DNA of 64,000 nt from positions 28,452,573 through 28,516,572 of the forward strand of contig OZ024940.1 in the NCBI GenBank assembly GCA_964017235.1. Direction: 5' to 3'. Positions 50,093 through 61,893 of the stretch are shown here, in pieces. Position 1 is the stretch's first letter, and each line of letters begins with the position of its first letter. Under the pieces are notes generated by a model, which saw nothing but the letters and a program-made list of their open reading frames with translations, was not told where the DNA came from and did not search any database. The translations under genes were made by a program, and so were the position numbers. This stretch comes from Sabellastarte sp. h YS-2021 (Eukaryota; Annelida; Polychaeta; Sabellida; Sabellidae).

Positions 50093-50250
50093 ACTTCAGA
50101 GTGGAAGAGATCCAGTGATACACATCCTGTGAATACTTTAAAAACATCACATTCGCGGAACTGTATGGGAAGCTCAAAGGAATCAGGTTCTGGTGATGTA
50201 CGTCCAAAAGAATCTTCATTCCTTGACATTGCTTCAGGGGGTCACAACAG

Positions 50251-51201
50251 ATGGAGAGACTGCAGGCAGCAGCTGAGTGTTTAATGTACCTTCAAGGTGA
50301 CAAGAATAGCCATCAACAAAACTCGGGACCAGATGTATTTAGTTGTCAACAAGCTCATCCTGTGAGAAATCTTGATGGAGATTTGAACCCAGGTCCAATG
50401 ATGGGTAAGACTAAGCGACCCAGGATTATGCCAGATCAATTCAATGGATCTGGATCCTGGTCTGAATTTATCAGCCATTCTGAGATATGTGCTGCCTCAA
50501 GGAGTGTAACAACAGACAAAAAGCCCAGTATCTCAGTGTAAGTCTGAGGGGTGCAGCCTGTCAGCTCCTGGAGAACTCTAGCCCCACTGAAGCATCAAAG
50601 CTATTGTGAGCTGGTGACTGAACTGAGCCAAAGGTTCAATCCAGAGAAAGAGACTGAACTTTTCCGGGCAGAATTAAGAAATTTCCAATGGAGAGGGTCA
50701 CAAAGTGTGGCCAAATTGGCCCAAGAAATCAGGCAACTTGTTCAGCTGGCTTACCCAACTGCTGTGATGGATGTACTCAGATGAGATTCATTCATTGATG
50801 CATTGGATGACAATGACTTTTGCTGGAGAGTATATCAAGTGAAGGCAAAGAGTTTTTGTGATGCTGTATGTGCTGTGGTTGAGATGGAAGCATACAAAAA
50901 GACTGAGACGCAACTGCCCCAGGGGCGGAAGAATCTGCAGCAATTGAACAAATTTCAACAAGGAAACACAACATATGGGTCATCCAGTGATCCAGCAAAC
51001 CTATATCAAATGCAGAAACAGATTGACTCATTGCAAGAAATGTTGCAGAAAATTCAACCACAACTGGAAAATAGGAAACCACTGATCAACAGACAAAATC
51101 GAAAAGATGTGGAGTGTTGGAATTGTGAGAAAATGGGACACTACAATAATAAGTGCCCAAAGCCCAAACTTAAATACCTTGCTATTTCTTATGTTGGCTG
51201 A
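50251..51201 (+). pseudogene. Ty3/gypsy gag with CCHC zinc knuckle
   Basis: Begins near 50,251. Capsid-like signature PDQFNGSGSWSEFISHSEI; after a frameshift and stop (~50,541), YCELVTELSQRFNPEKETEL, FRAELRNFQWRGSQSVAKLA and RQLVQLAYPTA. After a stop at 50,782: FIDALDDNDFCWRVYQVK, a Gln-rich stretch, and the zinc knuckle CWNCEKMGHYNNKC (CX2CX4HX4C) at ~51,115-51,155. Protease and pol do not follow. The palindrome boundary at 50,360 falls within the first ~37 codons. Confidence 0.85.
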
Positions 51202-52631
51202 AGCTAGGTGGTCAATTTAGTAGTGTCAAAAAGTAGTAGTAGTGTCAAAAAGAAAGTTGATTCCAATTATATTCAAATGATCTTTAAAAATAACTTTAAA
51301 TTTAAAATACTAGCAGATTTTGAAAGACTTCCTGTAGCAAAATTCAAAAACTTATGGTGTTTTAATAATTTTTGTGTAAAATTTCTGAGTCGTCCATTTA
51401 AATTCTCTTTTAATGTTTCTTTGACTAAACACCATAATTTCCATCAACTAAGATCTTTATATATATGTTCCCTACTCATATTTCTATAGTGTGTTTTAGT
51501 ATTGTCTTAATAGCTTACTTATGCTATAGGATTTTTTCTGTTTTGCTTCGCTTTTTTAAGTGTTAAGCAATTGTAATTTTATTAATTCATCTTTGCTTAG
51601 GCATTGTTACAATTTGAATTATGTTTGTGTATTTTCAATGGACTCTAGAAACTTGACTTCTGTCAGTTCAGTGCACTCAGTTCATGACATTCTTTACACT
51701 GTGTACAAGTATGTCCACTTTTGTTATATTTACCAATTAAAGATTTTGTAAGTTTCTCTAGGTTGTATTGATATATATAGTCCAGTATTGTCAATGACCT
51801 TTAAAGTACATTAATGCAGCATTGTGTATAAATGACTGTCTGAATCATGTGTTTTATATATAGAGGGACTAGGATTGTTATTTAATATTGATAAAGACCT
51901 AAGGTTAAACCCCGGTTACACTTGTTCTGGTAATGTAGTCACTTTAAATGAATATAAATATTATAATCATATTTTCTTAAACTCTATTTAACACAATCAG
52001 TTGTTTAAAGTGGTATATATGATGTACTGTATAATAGTGTGTATTTATACAAAGTTAAAGTGTGTTTCATGCAAACTTGTCGGGAAAAAATGTTAGTGTG
52101 AATGATGTTTAAACCATGTTGCTTGATTAATGTTGAAGGTGGTTTGACCAAGGATTATTGAACTAGATGTTATTGTTGAAGGTCAAAATTCTTTTATTAT
52201 TAAATTGTTGAAGGAAATGGGGATACATGGAAAAGTGAGTTGGGTTTTTGAAGTCAGTGGGAAAGGATGTGTAGAGAGCTTCAGCTTTATCTGAAGTGGA
52301 AAGTTTGATGTCTGTAAGTACATGTAGTTTGTTTAAGTAGTATAACTTTAGTTTATTAAAGCTTTAAGATTTGTAGTTTATTTAGTATAGTCATTGTAGA
52401 TCCTTCTGTTTGACAATTCCCTAGTATGTTTAAAATACTATGTAATTGTATTGTGATTATGAATATTGCTAGATTCTGGTTAGAAGATAGTAGTTACCAG
52501 TAAAATACATACTTTAAATTTTGAAGACAGATTAATTGATTCAGACTATAACTGAAGTAAATGTAATATATTGTTAATATCCCTCAAGTATAGTTAGTAA
52601 GGGAATTTATTATTTCTTTTTAAGCACTGAG
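51202..52631. other. Centre of the inverted repeat, unassigned
   Basis: 1.4 kb of AT-rich sequence with no ORF above ~93 codons and no recognisable RT, protease or RNA motif. It occupies the place where gypsy pol would be. No second copy elsewhere in the window. Confidence 0.5.
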
Positions 52632-53340
52632 GGATGAGCTTGTTGACAACTAAATACATCTGGTCCCGAGTTTTGTTGATGGCTATTCTTGTCACCTTGA
52701 AGGTACATTAAACACTCAGCTGCTGCCTGCAGTCTCTCCATCTGTTATCATCCCCTGAAGCAATGTCAAGGAATGAAGATTCTTTTGGACGTACATCACC
52801 AGAACCTGATTCCTTTGAGCTTCCCATACAGTTCCGCGAATGTGATGTTTTTAAAGTATTCACAGGATGTGTATCACTGGATCTCTTCCACTCTGAAGTA
52901 TCCCACTTCTGACACCAGTTGAAATGGACGGGCGTTCTACTTGGTACAGGCCTAATATGCAGTGGTAGTATCTCTATTTATCCTGTATCAAGCTATGAGT
53001 ATCAATCTCAAGTTGGTGATGACTCTAATATCATGTGCCTCTAATATGATGCTTAATATCTCAAAAAGGGAATGGTTCTCAGTATCTCAGGCTCATTAGT
53101 ATGATGAATCTTTGTTGTGAGTGCCTGATGAATCTTTATCTAGGCAAATGTTGAATATCTCAAATACTGATGACTTTCCAAGGCAAATGTCTATAATTTG
53201 TAGTTTTCAGAGAAGACCTCAGTGTGTGATTTTATGTGCCAGTGTTCTTAATTATGGTTGATAAGGTTTAACTATATAACTGGTGTAAGGCAGGAATAAA
53301 TAAAACTTGTTAAATACTGAAATGGTTTAATTAACTAATC
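52632..53340 (-). mobile_element. Inverted gypsy LTR with PBS and gag start
   Basis: Minus-strand copy of 49,660-50,360. The PBS complement is at 52,900-52,917. The LTR carries an extra ~25 bp around 53,272-53,300 (ATATAACTGGTGTAAGGCAG) that the left arm lacks. Confidence 0.75.
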
Positions 53341-53401
53341 AAATAAATGTATATAAATAGGTGGCACCTGGGTTAGGGGTGCAGTAAGATGACACTACAG
53401 C

Positions 53402-55806
53402 TCACACAAAAATATTAATGCTTGCTGGGTGAAGGGTGGGGAATGCCCAAATGTAAAATATTTCCTGGTCTCTGCGACCTACAGTGGCATTTGGGTCACT
53501 GTCACTCCCCATCCAATGGAGCACTGAGAACTCCATGTTTTTGGCAGAGTGGCCTTGGTTAGAGAAATGTCTAGCCACTGGGGTTGAACTTTGGAGTTTA
53601 ATGTTTTGAACACTCCTGAAGTGTTCATACATTCTTTGTCTCAGTGGTCTTTTGGTCTCTCCTATATATTGGAGACCACATTTGGAACAATTGATGAGAT
53701 AGATCAAATTACTCAATTCACATGTAATTTGATTTTTAGGTGGGAGATTTTTGCACTGGAAATTTCTTTTGGTTGAGAAACCATTGATTGAATCCAATTT
53801 TTTGATTTTTGGACAATAGGTGCACTTACCCAGTCTAGTGCAAACTGGGGTAAAAGCTCTAGGTTTGAGGGGTTTATCTATGGGTGGGAAACTGATCCTG
53901 GCAGAGGTAAGTTTGTCCCTTAAATTGGGGAGTCTTCTGAACCCCATTATTGGTGGATCAGGGAAGATGGTGTGAAGTTCCTCTGTGTTTTGGATAATGT
54001 TCCAATTATTCCGGATCAATTGTGTGACATTGGGATTTTTAGGACTAAAGTTAGTGACCATGACAGGCCTCGTAGAGTCTGTTTTGGTTTTGACCACTAG
54101 CAGTTGGTCCTGGGTGTAGGAGCTGCCTCTCTGAAAGTGTTTTTTAGAGATCTTAGGGGATATCTTCTTTTGAGGTAGTATCCAGTTTAGTTTCTGGCCT
54201 TACTATTGAAGTCCTCATCAAGAGTACATATGCGTCTCAGTCTGAGGTACTGGCTGTATGGTCCTTTGGTAAGGATACTGGTCTGATGTGCACTTGTGCA
54301 GTGTAGATATAGGTGAGTATCTGTAGGTTTGTTAAATAGGGTGGTAATTAGTTCCCTATTTTCATTGAGTTTACTGAGGTGGCCAAAAAGTTGATGGAGG
54401 TTCTACTAAATTCGTGGGTGAATTTGATAGAGTGATGTAAAGAATTTAAATAGGTGATAAATTCTTTCAATGAATCTTCTCCATGGGTCCATATCATGAA
54501 GATATCATCAATAAATCTCAACCAGGTAAGTGGTTTGAGGTGGTAACCTTCTGGGGCTTTTGTTTCGAATCTGTCCATAAACAAGTTGGCATAGTTTGGG
54601 GCCACAGAAGTGCCCATGGCTGTACCACCCGTCTGGAGATAATGTTCTCCATTAAACTCAAAATTCATGTTGTGGAGGACTAATGAAAGTAAGTCTAGAA
54701 TGACTTTAGTAATTGGTGTTTTACTAGGGTCAGATCTCAGTTTTTCTGCCACAGCCAATATCCCTTCTTGATTAGGAATATTAGTGTAGAGCGAGGATAC
54801 ATCTAAGGTGCACAATATGGCACCTTCAGGGATTTGTCCTAATGATTTTAACTTGGTGATAAAATCTTGTGTGTCTCTAATGTATGATTTAATCTGAGGT
54901 ACATATCCTTTAATGTGTTCATCAACAAATTTACTGATTCTGCTTGTAGGGTGGTTGACAGAACTACAGATGGGTCTCCCTGGGACACCCTTTTTGTGAA
55001 TCTTGGGAAGTAGGTAAAATCTTCCCTCAGAATAGTCAGCAATGCTCAGGTGGTCAAAATTGTCTTCAGTGATCAATTCCTTCACCCTCATTTGGGTTAG
55101 GATTTGATCAATTTTCTCCTTTATTTTGGGAGTAGGGTCATGATTCAGTTTGCAGTAGAATTCAGGATCACTTAGTTGGTGATAACCTTCCCTAAGGTAA
55201 TCCTTAGTATTCATGACTACAATGGCTGAACCTTTATCAGCCTTTTTTATGACAATGTCAGGGTTCTGAGATAATTCCCTCAGTCCCTGTGTTTGGTTTT
55301 TAGTCAAATTTGTTTTTCTTATGGCCTTTGGTTGAGCTTTGAGGAGGCTACTTTTGAAGGCTCGTGAAAAAACTTCCAAAGATTGGTTGGTGTTTGGAGG
55401 TTTCCAATTGCTTTTGTTTTTGAATTGAGAGTGAATATCCTTATAGGGATTTCATTTTCATCCAGATTAGAAGCAAGGAATCCTACAAGGTCTGCCTCCT
55501 CAGGAGTGAGGTGGTCAAAATGGCCATTATCCTTATGAAAGTGGTATTTGAGACAAAGCCTTCTATGGAAGTCTTTGAAGTCAGACCAGATTTTTGATTT
55601 ATCTGTGTGGGGCAGAAGGTGAGGCCTTTCTCAAGGGCTGAATATTGATCAGTGGTTAGTGTGATATCTGATAGGTTTATCACTGTGTGGCCAATGTAGT
55701 TGTCCATAGATTTTCCTTTTGGAAGGATCCCAGGGGGAGCCATTTTGGCTTCCTCTTTAATAGTGTCCAAGATGCCAAGGTAATTAATCCTATCCATCAT
55801 GAACAA
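53402..55806 (-). pseudogene. PLE-C ORF2 reverse transcriptase / GIY-YIG (right arm)
   Basis: From 55,806: N-terminal domain with a ~9-nt deletion that shifts frame after FCPT (~55,603). 55,379-54,348: fingers to palm with intact GGTAMGTSVAP and catalytic RFIDDIFMIW, ended by a frameshift after INFLATSV. 54,097-53,402: 231 open codons with linker, Cys cluster (CTRLGKCTYCPK) and complete GIY-YIG (LINCSKCGLQYIGETKR, LRQRMYEHF, RDQEIFYIW). It is dead as a whole, but unlike the left copy it retains the RT Asp pair and the nuclease core. Confidence 0.9.
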
Positions 55807-55854
55807 TGTGGATGGGATGGATGAAGCTTAAGGTAAGTAAGTTGGAACCGCTAG

Positions 55855-55867
55855 GCTCCTTAGGAGC
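55855..55867. promoter_or_regulatory. Hairpin upstream of ORF2 (right arm)
   Basis: GCTCC-TTA-GGAGC, complement of 47,133-47,145. Conserved exactly between arms. Confidence 0.45.
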
Positions 55868-55967
55868 AAAGGAGTACATATGTATGCTTAAAATATATTT
55901 TATTACATAACAATAACTATGACATTTATGTAAGAATAATGGATGTGTTGGTCATTATTGGGACTGT

Positions 55968-56744
55968 TTATTTTGATTTAATAAGTTTAGCCAGTCCTGT
56001 CAAGAGTTCATTGAATTCTGTTTGTCTCCTGTTTGGTCCTGGCCTCTGCTGTTTGCGTCTGGGCTGGGCTCTCCTCTTCTTGTAAGGAGGGGGATTGTTT
56101 TCCTTTGATGAAAGCTTTTTGGACACCTTGGTCTTGGCTGCATCTTTATACTTGCTGTCAAGGCTATTCTTAATCTCAGTGAACTGTTCTGTGCTGAGAA
56201 TTTTTTGAAGTTCTGCTAGTTCAGCATGTAGGCTGGTCCTAACAACAGAGTACTTGTAATTCAGTTGCTCAACCCAAAGGAGAGTCAGTTGTCACTTGCA
56301 GCTGCTTACAATTTTGGTCCACTTGGTCTTGAAATCCTGGTTTTCAGATTGAGGTGGGGTGCATCTGAAGTTGCAAATGCTAGTAAAGTTACCCTCCTTC
56401 AGTTGGTTCTTCACATGGTGGAGGCTAGTGGCAACTCCCAATTTTTTTCTGTAAAGATTCTTTGCTTTAAAGTAATGACTCTTGGCAGCTGGGGGATATC
56501 TGTCCCTGCTGGTGCTCTCTCTGTCAGTGGAGGGGGAGCTAGTTCTCTTCCTTTTGGCAGATCTGCTAACAGTCTTCCTTTCCTTACTGAGTCTACTAGC
56601 GACTTCATCCAGGAGGTTGACTGTTTCACTGCTCAGAGTGTGGGCAGGTATAGGAGTACCTGAGGCTGGGGTGTTGAAGGCTGATCCTGATTGTACATCT
56701 AGATCCTTCATGGCAGTGCTGAGGCCAGTTTCACTTGCACTCAT
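55968..56744 (-). pseudogene. PLE-C ORF1 (right arm), frameshifted
   Basis: Open from ATG 56,744 for 150 codons, then broken at ~56,293, where GTTGTCACTTGCAGC replaces the left-arm GTTGTCGCTTGCAGC and the frame ends. The remaining basic C-terminus is readable to 55,968. Otherwise as 46,255-47,031. Confidence 0.75.
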
Positions 56745-56940
56745 AATTACCCAAGAAAATAAAGTTAGTCAGTGTGTAAGTGAAGTGCAAACTCCTGAGC
56801 CTTATAATCTCTCTGTATGATTGATTATTTCGAATCTCTTTAGTATAGTATTCTCATCAGAGGCAATAAGTGGGTGGGCCAATTTTCCCATATAAGGTGG
56901 AAAAAATGGCTCCGTCAAGCTCCTCCGGATCAGGGGAGTT

Positions 56941-56953
56941 GCTCCTGCGGAGC
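56941..56953. promoter_or_regulatory. Hairpin upstream of ORF1 (right arm)
   Basis: GCTCC-TGC-GGAGC, complement of 46,046-46,058. Confidence 0.45.
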
Positions 56954-57591
56954 AAAGGAGTAAATTCGGATATTTTGGGATTTTTTGTTTTTATAAAATC
57001 TCCTGAATTGTTGTAAGTTGAAAATAGCCTCCAGTTGAAAATATAGAGGTTAAGACCAAGTATTACTTATTTCTCAGGGAAATCCTTATTAGGGGCTTTC
57101 CTGAGTGAATAGTAGTCCGGTGCAGTTACAAGCCCAGTGAATAGTAGTCAATTTGGGTTATTATATAGTTGAAAACTGTGATGAGTATTTACTTACACCA
57201 CAATAACATGAAATATTTATAACAGTTAATTAAAAAAACAATAAAAAATGATTTATGGTCAGGACAGCATTATAGTTCATAGTGTATTGAATTAGTGCAT
57301 TATGATGCAAAAAGTCAATAAGTATGAATGTAAAAGTCCACAATATGGGAGTGAAGGTTTGAATAAAGTCTGGTTCCTGAATTCCATTGTAAACACATAT
57401 ATCTAGTTCTAGTGAGTTCAGTGTAGTGTGGGATTGTGATAGACACTCACACTTGTCCTCAGGAGGTGGCTGTAATCTTATAGATATTCCAAGTTATTAA
57501 AGTTTTGCTGCTTCGCTCTGTTAAGTATCCATATAAAATAATAAACAAAGTAAAAACAAAGAGCATATCAAATAAATAGATTTATTTGAGC

Positions 57592-57616
57592 TTTCGGAGC
57601 TTCCCTCCTTCATCAG
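57592..57616 (-). ncRNA. Hammerhead-ribozyme-like core, variant stem II loop
   Basis: CTGATGA-A-GGAG-GGAAG-CTCC-GAAA on the minus strand. Confidence 0.6.
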
Positions 57617-57765
57617 AAATAGCTTACAATTGTTTAAATTTGAAAGAAAGCTCTTTTTATATGTAAATAAACAAAATTACATCAAAATGACGTTTTAACA
57701 AAGCAAAACACGTCATTATTACTTAAAACACATATTTAGTCATATTTACGTCACATATTTTAAGA

Positions 57766-57849
57766 TGACGTCACAAAAAAAAATTTTTTACTATGACGTC
57801 ACAAAATTCAAAAATTTTAATTTTTTTGCAATTTTTCACTATGACGTCA
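57766..57849. promoter_or_regulatory. Cluster of three TGACGTCA palindromes
   Basis: Perfect sites at 57,766, 57,794 and 57,842 in PLE-A 3' sequence. Confidence 0.4.
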
Positions 57850-58376
57850 CAAAATCGAAAATTTTCAAATTTTTTAAATTTTTTTTTTTTAAAAATCACT
57901 ATAATGTCAAAAAAAAAAAAATTTCTTAAATTTGCACAATTTTAACAATGACAATAAAAATCAATATCCTCAACAAAAGAATTCAAATTAAACAAATTGT
58001 AAGAGAGATAACATTTATACTACAATTCCATTGTCCCTGTTCATACCCAGTGGGTACACACAGCCAAATTTCATAATGAAGTAACTTTCCTTGATTTTCC
58101 TGGCCAAATCACCATTGATATTTTCAAACAGAACTTGCACTCTGAAATGATCTAAACTGTGGCCCAAAGAGTTGAAGTGAATAGCTACCTCTCTATGTCT
58201 ATTCTTGTTCTTGACATCTCTCAAGTGTTCTCTTATCAGAAAGGAGGTTAGGAGATAGGATAAGAGAACACTTGAGAGATGTCAAGAACAAGAATAGACA
58301 TAGAGAGGTAGCTATTCACTTCAACTCTTTGGGCCACAGTTTAGATCATTTCAGAGTGCAAGTTCTGTTTGTCAAA

Positions 58377-58675
58377 TGAATCTCGTGAGTGAATTCCACT
58401 GTGGGTGGAATAATGAAATTATCCAGGTTAAAATCTGTAGTGGGATCCCAGTTACTGTTGGAAGGAGTACAGTTTTCCTGATGTTGTGGTTGATTCCTGT
58501 CACTAGGAGTGGGGTGTGCTGACCTTATATGTCTGGTTAGATACTCCTTATGTTTAAACTCACTTTTACAGACATCACAAATGAATCTGACATTCAGATG
58601 GACACTTTTTATATGCCTCTTTAAATTTGCCCTTTTAGTGAAGGAGCTGTGGCAAGTAGAGCATAGAAACCACAT
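58377..58675 (-). pseudogene. C2H2 zinc-finger ORF linked to PLE-C (right arm, truncated)
   Basis: From ATG 58,675 both fingers are intact: CSTCHSSFTKRANLKRHIK and CDVCKSEFKHKEYLTRHIR. This shows the left-arm copy lost 10 nt. The ORF continues through the Pro/Gln region to FTHEI and is then cut by PLE-A at ~58,377. Confidence 0.8.
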
Positions 58676-58981
58676 GATTGCTTAAGAAAAACATAAAACA
58701 GCTCTTAACTGGTCACTGTTTAAGCAATTTAAAAATTCAAAAATGCCTCTAAATAAGGTAGGAGTGGCATCTAGGAGACCAAGGTGGGTCGGTTAGATAC
58801 CCAATGGCATCATACTCAATGACCCCATATAGCGTCATAGGGTTGATATTACGTCATATTGACGTAATTTACGTCATTTCAGACCAGATATGGTCATGGG
58901 CCTCTTGTGTGAGTGGTCAAATATAAGAAAATATAAATAGGTGGCACCTGGGTTAGGGGTGCAGTAAGATGACACTACAGC

Positions 58982-59996
58982 TCACACAAAAATATTAATG
59001 CCTGCTGGGTGAAGGGTGGGGAATGCCCAAATGTAAAATAATTCCTGGTCTCTGCGACCTACAGTGTCATTTGGGTCACTGTCACTCCCCATCCAATGGA
59101 ACACTTGGAACTCCATGTTTTTGGCAGAGTGGCCTTGGTTAGAGAAATGTCTAGCCACTGGGGTTGAACTTTGGAGTTTAATGTTTTGAACACTCCTGAA
59201 GTGTTCATATATTCTTTGTCTCAGTGGTCTTTTGGTCTCTCCTATATATTGGAGACCACATTTGGAACAATTGATGAGATAGATCAAATTACTCAATTCA
59301 CATGTAATTTGATTTTTAGGTGGGAGATTTTTGCACTGGAAATTTCTTTTGGTTGAGAAACTATTGATTGAATCCAATTTTTTGATTTTTGGACAATAGG
59401 TGCACTTACCCAGTCTAGTGCAGACTGGGGTAAAAGCTCTAGGTTTGAGGGGTTTATCTATGGGTGGGAAACTGATCCTGGCAGAGGTAAGTTTGTCCCT
59501 TAAATTGGGGAGTCTTCTGAACCCCATTATTGGTGGATCAGGGAAGATGGTGTGAAGTTCCTCTGTGTTTTGGATAATGTTCCAATTATTCCGAATCAAT
59601 TGTGTGACATTGGGATTTTTAGGACTAAAGTTAGTGACCATGACAGGCCTTGTAGAGTCTGTTTGGGTTTTGACCACTAGCAGTTGGTCCTGGGTATAGG
59701 AGCTGGCTCTCTGAAAGTGTTTTTAGAGATCTTAGGGGATATCCTCTTTTGAGGTAGTATCCAGTTAAGTTTCTGGCATTACTATTGAAGTCCTCATCAA
59801 GAGTACATATGCGTCTCAGTCTGAGGTACTGGCTGTATGGTCCTTTGGTAAGGATACTGGTCTGATGTGCACTTGTGTACTGTAGATATAGGTGAGTATC
59901 TGTAGGTTTGTTAAATAGGGTGGTAATTAGTTCCCTATTTTCATTGAGTTTTACTGAGGTGTCCAAAAAGTTGATGGAGGTTCTACTAAATTCGAA
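58982..59996 (-). pseudogene. PLE-C RT C-terminus and GIY-YIG tail (right arm)
   Basis: 59,966-59,631: thumb/linker (LDTSVKLNENRELITT, SAHQTSILTKGPYSQYLRLRR), then a 1-nt frameshift near 59,720. 59,677-58,982: 231 open codons with Cys cluster and full GIY-YIG. Better preserved than the left copy at 42,206-43,216. Confidence 0.88.
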
Positions 59997-60109
59997 ATAT
60001 TTAGAAATTATTCTGGCTTGAAAATGAAAATGGAGAAGACAAAAGTTATTTGGATAGGGAGAAAACGATTCTCTAAAGAAAAGTTTGATATAGCATATAA
60101 TCTACATGG
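59997..60109 (+). pseudogene. L1-like LINE remnant at deletion edge
   Basis: Encodes KMKMEKTKVIWIGRKRFSKE, complement of 42,105-42,205. It ends at ~60,109, where sequence jumps to the block equivalent to 37,394. Confidence 0.75.
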
Positions 60110-60520
60110 ATATACAAAGGATAGCAGGACAAGGACATTTTGTGTTGTTGGACATTGGACAGATCACAGGACGGACCACAGGACGGATCATAGGACGGAA
60201 TGCTGGATACGGCAGATAAACTTAATTGTTAGTCACTGTGGTCAGGTCAGCTAGATTTTATTATTGTATTAGTGTGTGTGGTTAAGAGCATACTAGTTGA
60301 CTGTAATCATTATTGTTGACTATTAAATAAATTTGTTAAGTTTAACTTTTTGCTTTTTCTATTACAACTTAAAGACAACCGGTAATTGCTACCGCGCTTG
60401 CCCGTGACCGTAACACTTTTTATGCAGTATTTTAGCAAAAAATAAAGGCTTGTTTATTGAAAGTGGCTGATGATTTCTGTGATTTATATGGCTTTATATT
60501 GAAAAGTATTATTGGAAGCT
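60110..60520. other. Shared arm sequence with 12-bp minisatellite
   Basis: Complement of 36,990-37,394. The repeat GGACGGACCACA/GGACGGATCATA lies at ~60,156-60,200. No gene recognised. Confidence 0.35.
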
Positions 60521-61622
60521 ATATCCTTTAGGGCGCGTAAGCGTAATTCTGCGTAGCTTTTTTAGGGTATTTGAAATGCAAGGCTGTTTTTATTAGTAAA
60601 GCGCAAAAGCGTACTTTGCTGCTGAAAAAAGCTTTCCTTGAAATGCAAGCAGGATGTTGGGGAAAATCCTCTTAAGCGCGTCGATATTTTCATTATTTTG
60701 TCATGTTAAAGATTAAGTTTCTACTTATTTAGTGTATATTTTTAATTAAATCATGTATGTTTTTGTAAAGGAAAAACTAGATTTTCCTTGTGCATGAATG
60801 AAAATAAGATGAAAAATATGCTGCATATTTACACATTATTAGCAATTTTTTATCACAATTTACCATTAGCGACACATTTTTGCATCTACGCTTTCTGTAT
60901 TTCAAAATCTTTCAAACCACCAATGTGTCATTTTGCTGACAAATGTGGCTGAAATATACTAATATTCAACTGATGCTACATTTTATGCATTTACAAGTTA
61001 TCATTGGAAACTCAAACAACTTACAGATTAGTACTTGTATTTTGCATAATTACTCACTGTTGATAATGTTGTATATTAAAATTATTTTACATTCAAACAA
61101 TCTAAGAATACATTGTCTCCTAAAATATCAAGCACTGTTTTATTTGTACAAATTGCATTACTCAAAAGAATAATCATAATCAATGGCCCTGTCACATTAC
61201 TTGTATAGCTTTTCTTCACCATGAAATTGTTTAAGGGGAAATTAAATTTTAAACACTTTTACCTGGCTTCATTCTAATTTTTTGCAATTATATTAATATC
61301 AGTGTCAAATGAAACAAATTTCCTGCATCAAGAAACTTTCATAAAGTACTTTGCGCTAATATGCCAAAGTGTAAAAATGTGTAGATAACCATTCTACTGT
61401 TAAAAAGCAAATGTGTAAAAATGAAGTATTTTCTTAAGAAAATAGATGGGAACTACACATTTGAACACGTTGCATTTGGAGCAACAACATTTTTGGCACC
61501 AAATTACGCTTTTGCAGCTGAACAGTGAAAGCTAGCTTGCATTTCGAAGACCCTAAATAATTGTCGCAAATTTACACTTTTGCACTCTGAGGGCAAAATC
61601 CAGCCCGCGCTCTAAAGGATAT
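60521..61622. mobile_element. TIR DNA element, non-autonomous (right arm, SINE-free)
   Basis: 1,102 bp from ATATCCTTTAGGGCGCG to the complement of ATATCCTTTAGAGCGCG. Interior is AT-rich and non-coding. Confidence 0.75.
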
Positions 61623-61893
61623 GGGTCTTTAGAATAGAAGAAAAAAGGGCTGGTATGTGAGTAAAGTAATGAAAGACTGTGTTGCAAGGAACCTTTCACA
61701 AACGTCACTCCTAATATGACAAGTGGATACACATACAATGCTTCATTGAATACACTCCTAAGTGAATATAGAAACAATGATTCCCTGAACACATATCAGG
61801 ACATTTCCAGTTACTTTTGCTTTTTGGTCCTATAAGAACGTTGTGGAGGAAAAAAGTAATAAAATGAGTGTGTAATGTGGTGAGATACCTGTT

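Larger units (their letters stand above)
45612..50360. repeat. Inverted repeat, left arm inner block
   Basis: Reverse-complement match to 52,632-57,388, covering PLE-C ORF1 and ORF2 and the LTR/PBS/gag start of a Ty3/gypsy element. Small indels distinguish the arms (for example a ~25-bp extra piece at ~53,272-53,300). Confidence 0.93.
52632..57388. repeat. Inverted repeat, right arm inner block
   Basis: Complement of 45,612-50,360. The inner edge GGATGAGCTTGTTGACAACT (52,632) pairs with 50,341-50,360. Confidence 0.93.
57482..58371 (-). mobile_element. PLE-A inverted 3' end with short direct arm (right arm)
   Basis: 57,482-58,239 is inverted: ATTCCAAGTTATTAAAG terminus, hammerhead, 3' UTR, last ~69 codons. 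58,240-58,371 is direct nuclease sequence. It has the same absolute orientation as the PLE-A at 44,812, although the flanks are mirrored, so it is not simply the mirror image of that insertion. Confidence 0.82.
58377..60109. repeat. Inverted repeat, right arm middle block
   Basis: Complement of 42,105-43,769. Confidence 0.9.

Noticed and set aside
51208-51751. ORFs of 93 and 63 codons after gag
   Set aside because: Low-complexity, Phe/Leu-rich AT-driven frames with no protease or RT signature.
61553-61792. Minus-strand 79-codon ORF in the right arm
   Set aside because: It spans the edge of the TIR element into LINE leader sequence, has no motif, and is not open in the left arm.
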